From positions 26,440,285-26,504,284 of the forward strand of contig CM065686.1 of assembly GCA_017654935.2 (NCBI GenBank): DNA of 64,000 nucleotides, written 5' to 3'. The notes beneath the pieces are model-generated. The model did no database searches, was not told where the DNA came from, and worked only from the letters and a program-made list of their open reading frames with translations. The DNA is from Phymorhynchus buccinoides. Its lineage: Eukaryota > Mollusca > Gastropoda > Neogastropoda > Raphitomidae. Of this stretch, positions 61,090 to 64,000 are shown one piece after another. Positions within the stretch are counted from its first letter, which is position 1, and each line of letters starts with the position of its first letter. Both the position numbers and the translations under genes were made by a program.

Positions 61090-61960
61090 TGAAACACGAA
61101 ACGGGCCTTATAACTCCGCCGTTTTTCGACCGATTCGCTTCAAATTTGCTGTGAGCCCTAACGGGGCGATGGCAACGGCAACCGAGGCGGCCGTGTCATT
61201 TGCGCGGTTTTGCAAATGCGCGAAACGCGCATCCGACGGCCTTTCGGCGCCCGTATCTCCGGTATTTCTGGACTGATTGCCTTCAAGTTTGGCAGATATA
61301 TGACCGGGGACGGTGACTATCAATGTGCCAAACCGGAAGCGAATCCATTACGTAGGCGCATAACAGCAGCATGATGCAAAACGGGCCTTATAACTCCGCC
61401 GGTTTTCAACCGAATCGCGTCAAATTTGCTGTCAGGCTTGCTGTCACCAGGGCAAAGCCTGGCAGCAAATTGTAATAAAATCGGGAGAGCGCGTCACTCT
61501 CAGAGCAGCGCCAACGGGAAACGGGGCTTTATAACTCTGCCGTTTCTTAACGAAATCGCTTCAAATTTGCTGTACTCAGCGTTACCAGTACTTGGCGTTA
61601 CCGTTACTAGGCGTTACCGTTACTATGGAGAGCGCATCAGTCTCAGAGCGGCGCCAACGCGAAACGGGGCCTTATAACTCCACTGTTTCTTTACCAAATC
61701 GCTTCAAATTTGCTGTACTCAGCGTTACCAATACTTGGCATTACCGTTACTAGGCGTTACCGTTACTAGGCGTTACTGGTACTCGGCGTTGCGCTAGTCA
61801 TAGTATCTGTCTGTCTGAAACACAAAACGGGCCTTATAACTCCGCCGTTTTTCGACCGAATCGCTTCAAATTTGCTGTGAGCCCTAACGGGGCGATGGCA
61901 ACGGCAACCGAGGCGGCCGTGTCATTTGCGCGGTTCGGCAAATGCGCGACAAAGTTATGA
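61090..61960 (+). repeat. Repeat cluster with AACGGGCCTTATAACTCCGC units
   Basis: Five units share AACGGGCCTTATAACTCCGC and AATCGCTTCAAATTTGCTGT at about 61100, 61380, 61517, 61663 and 61826. The first and last are nearly identical over about 130 bp, including GGCGATGGCAACGGCAACCG. Between them GGCGTTACCGTTACTA is itself repeated. Confidence 0.75.
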
Positions 61961-62265
61961 CACCTGTGTTATAGACCATTCATCAAGAAATGTTGTGAAA
62001 AAACCTTAATTAAAATACATGCAAAACTTCGCGAGATATTAGCGATTATGTGTTTCGGGGTTTGAACCCCGTAACTGGCGCGACCTAGACCTTAATGCAA
62101 AGCTAAATACATCAGTGGATAGCTTGCATCTTGGCGAACCAAATTTGATGATGATAGACTGACTAGTTTGTGAGAAAAACGGACGAATAGCCGGACGGAG
62201 GCACGCCGGACGGACGGACGGACACCGGACGGACGGATCAGACTTCGGCTCGGGGACTAAATATC
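61960..62265 (+). repeat. Dispersed repeat R4, copy 2
   Basis: Shares CTTCGCGAGATATTAGCGAT, GGGGTTTGAACCCC, CGGACGGACGGA and CTTCGGCTCGGGGACTAA with 22225-22545. Confidence 0.65.
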
Positions 62266-62399
62266 ATAAATAAACATTAGCAATCATAAGTATATGCCTC
62301 TCTGTTTACAAAAAATGTCAATTTTCAAAGGATCACATATTGTGATAGAAACCACAGTAAGGCCTAAATGTTGTACTCGGTGGGACGAAAGAATGAACT

Positions 62400-62920
62400 A
62401 TGAAAATGATTGGAAGGAATGCTTCTTTTATGTAAACAAAGCTATGTTAAAGTGAAATGGTTACAACTTAGAATTCTACATAGATGCCTAGGAACAAATG
62501 TCATTCTGAAAGAGATGGGCGTGAGTGACAATGATCTATGCATTGGTTTGGCAATACAAGATAGCATCCACCATATGTTTTGGAAATGTCGTATTATTCA
62601 ACGTTTTTGGTCTTAATTGTCTGATGCATTGAATGATAAATGCCAAAATGTATTAAACGTATTTCGGATGTACTTGCAATTGTTGGAGTTGATAAAAAAT
62701 ATACAAATCGATCATATATTTTACTTTATGTTGTTCTTTGCAAAATAATACATATACCACTGTAAGCTTAACAATGATATACATGTTTTAACAGTTTACG
62801 TTACAAACTGAAATACAGATACAAAATAGAAGAATATATTGCACGAAAAAACTTATTGTATAATGATTTTGCTGCCAGGTGGGCTCCGTTCACTGCACTA
62901 TTCAATTATATAAATTGATA
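62400..62920 (+). pseudogene. L1/Tx1-like LINE C-terminal fragment
   Basis: VKWLQLRILHRCLGTNVILK, EMGVSDNDLC and DSIHHMFWKCRIIQRFWS follow the W..RI.HR.LGTN...MG...D..C......HMFW.C pattern of L1/Tx1 C-terminal domains. A stop at 62614-62616 and further shifts break it. CKLNNDI and KYRYKIEEYIA-like pieces (about 62765-62840) continue the family's end in other frames. Confidence 0.75.
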
Positions 62921-62924
62921 TGAT

Positions 62925-63485
62925 AAAAAAAACTTTTACAATAAGATATAGTAATGATTAGCCTTATATATAATTATGTATCTTAATTTTATCCATGTAA
63001 CTACTGTAAGTTTAGTTAATTAATATGCCTATGTTGACTACGAAATCAGGCTCCTGGTATAATTGAAAATAAAGTATTTGCAATGATGCCTTTTACAGAC
63101 AAATAAGATGGAGTTATAACAGGGCTGGGTGTAATGTTTGTGTTTGTTGTTACTGACATTGTTGGATATATGATCATGAATTTTGAAAACATTTTGAATA
63201 TGATGATTATTACCTGTTGTCCGGATCTTGAAACTCACAATTTGCAATGTTGAGCTCTTTGTTTTATTTAACTCCACATAATGATTAGATACACTGTCAT
63301 GTAAAGATTTTGTGCTAACATTTTTTAATAACATCGACCAAAATGCCCGTCAACAACCTGCCATCCAGCCTTGAAAGTGTGCTGAACTCAGGTATTGAGG
63401 AGACACCTCTTTCTTCGTTCAAGATTGAGGGCTGAGGAAACCAGACCATCTTTATTTGACGATTCACAAACAAGCCAACGCCCTG
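62925..63485. other. AT-rich intergenic sequence, nothing recognised
   Basis: No coding frame or structured repeat supported. Confidence 0.35.
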
Positions 63486-63489
63486 TCAA

Positions 63490-63700
63490 CCAACCTCCAT
63501 GCTGGCTGTGAATCGAGGCCTTACTATATTCCGTCGCCAATCTCTGGCACAGGTCACAAGGGACAGGAAGAGATCGGAATTGTGCCGACAAGATCGGCAA
63601 AAGGCAAGTGAACAAAATCATTTCAATTCGCCATCTGGTTTGTTTTTACCCACGCCACCCAGTGTTTATTACAATGACAACAAGGGCATCGCCGAGCGGC
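63490..63700 (+). pseudogene. Second copy of the gag-like coding motif
   Basis: The frame reads FRRQSLAQVTRDRKRSELCR, QDRQKASEQN and SPSGLFLPTPPSVYYNDN. It matches the 10540-10670 stretch (YRRKAGSN..., then SPTGVFVPTPPSIVYNSN). A basic RRxSxAQxxRDRxR stretch before a proline-rich block suggests a nucleic-acid-binding structural protein of a mobile element. The family is not recognised. Sequence past about 63700 is R3-type repeat. Confidence 0.45.
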
Positions 63701-63732
63701 AGCAACGCATTGTGACGATGCAAACCCGGCCA

Positions 63733-64000
63733 GAGTTATGTCCTCTCCCCCCCCCCCCCCCCCACAATAAACACACCACTTTCCACCCTTACAGAACGCA
63801 TAAAATACATAGCCCAAAATTTGAAGCGATTCTGTTCAGTAGTTCACGAGATACAGCTGAACTTTTATACAAACTTCCTTGCACCGAGTTATGTCCTCTC
63901 CCCCCCCCCACCCCCCAATAAACACACCACTTTCCACCCTTACAGAACGCATAAAATACATAGCCCAAAATTTGAAGCGATTCTGTTCAGTAGTTCACGA
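63733..64000. repeat. Tandem duplication of a roughly 150-bp R3 unit, cut by the window end
   Basis: GAGTTATGTCCTCTCCCC starts at 63733 and 63886. Both copies run through AATAAACACACCACTTTCCA and TTTGAAGCGATTCTGTTCAG and differ mainly in C-run length. Confidence 0.85.

Overview
The window is repeat-rich eukaryotic DNA, most likely from a mollusc and plausibly a gastropod. The evidence is two intron-bearing animal genes with GT/AG introns of several kilobases, many degraded non-LTR retrotransposons, very long (CT)n and (CA)n tracts, several inverted-repeat element families, TTAGGG-type telomere-like repeats, and the GACCTTGACCTTGA and CGGACGGACGGA repeats I associate with molluscan genomes. 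The organism is inferred, not proven. There is no bacterial-style operon, no CRISPR array and no rRNA or tRNA gene that I can support.

Layout: 1-9.2 kb holds three broken copies of related non-LTR reverse transcriptase elements, all on +, separated by (CT)n tracts. One copy has a 34-bp target-site duplication that also carries the (CT)n. 10.3-19.9 kb holds a degraded gag-like coding stretch that runs into an 8.8-kb minisatellite with 106-bp and 90-bp units. 20.1-24.3 kb is CT repeat, LINE remnants and simple sequence.

24.4-38.9 kb (+) is a five-exon ABITRAM (FAM206A/Simiate) homologue predicted at 227 aa. Its introns carry a CR1-like LINE tail, a Mutator-like transposase fragment, a CR1/L2-like reverse transcriptase remnant, a 41-bp minisatellite and several MITE-like inverted repeats. 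44.6-60.2 kb (-) is an eight-exon carbohydrate sulfotransferase 15-like gene predicted at 592 aa, with both PAPS-binding motifs and a microsatellite-encoded acidic C-terminus. The two genes are convergent, about 5.6 kb apart, and the gap is filled by inverted-repeat elements. 60.4-64 kb is a large inverted repeat, tandem and dispersed repeats, an L1/Tx1-like LINE tail and a second copy of the gag-like coding motif.

The two genes have no evident functional link: one is an actin/transcription-associated protein, the other a Golgi sulfotransferase. The most interesting material is the repeat biology: a LINE family associated with (CT)n target tracts, a minisatellite apparently grown from a coding seed with a frame-preserving 90-bp unit, and short inverted-repeat elements sharing ends with a transposase-bearing remnant.
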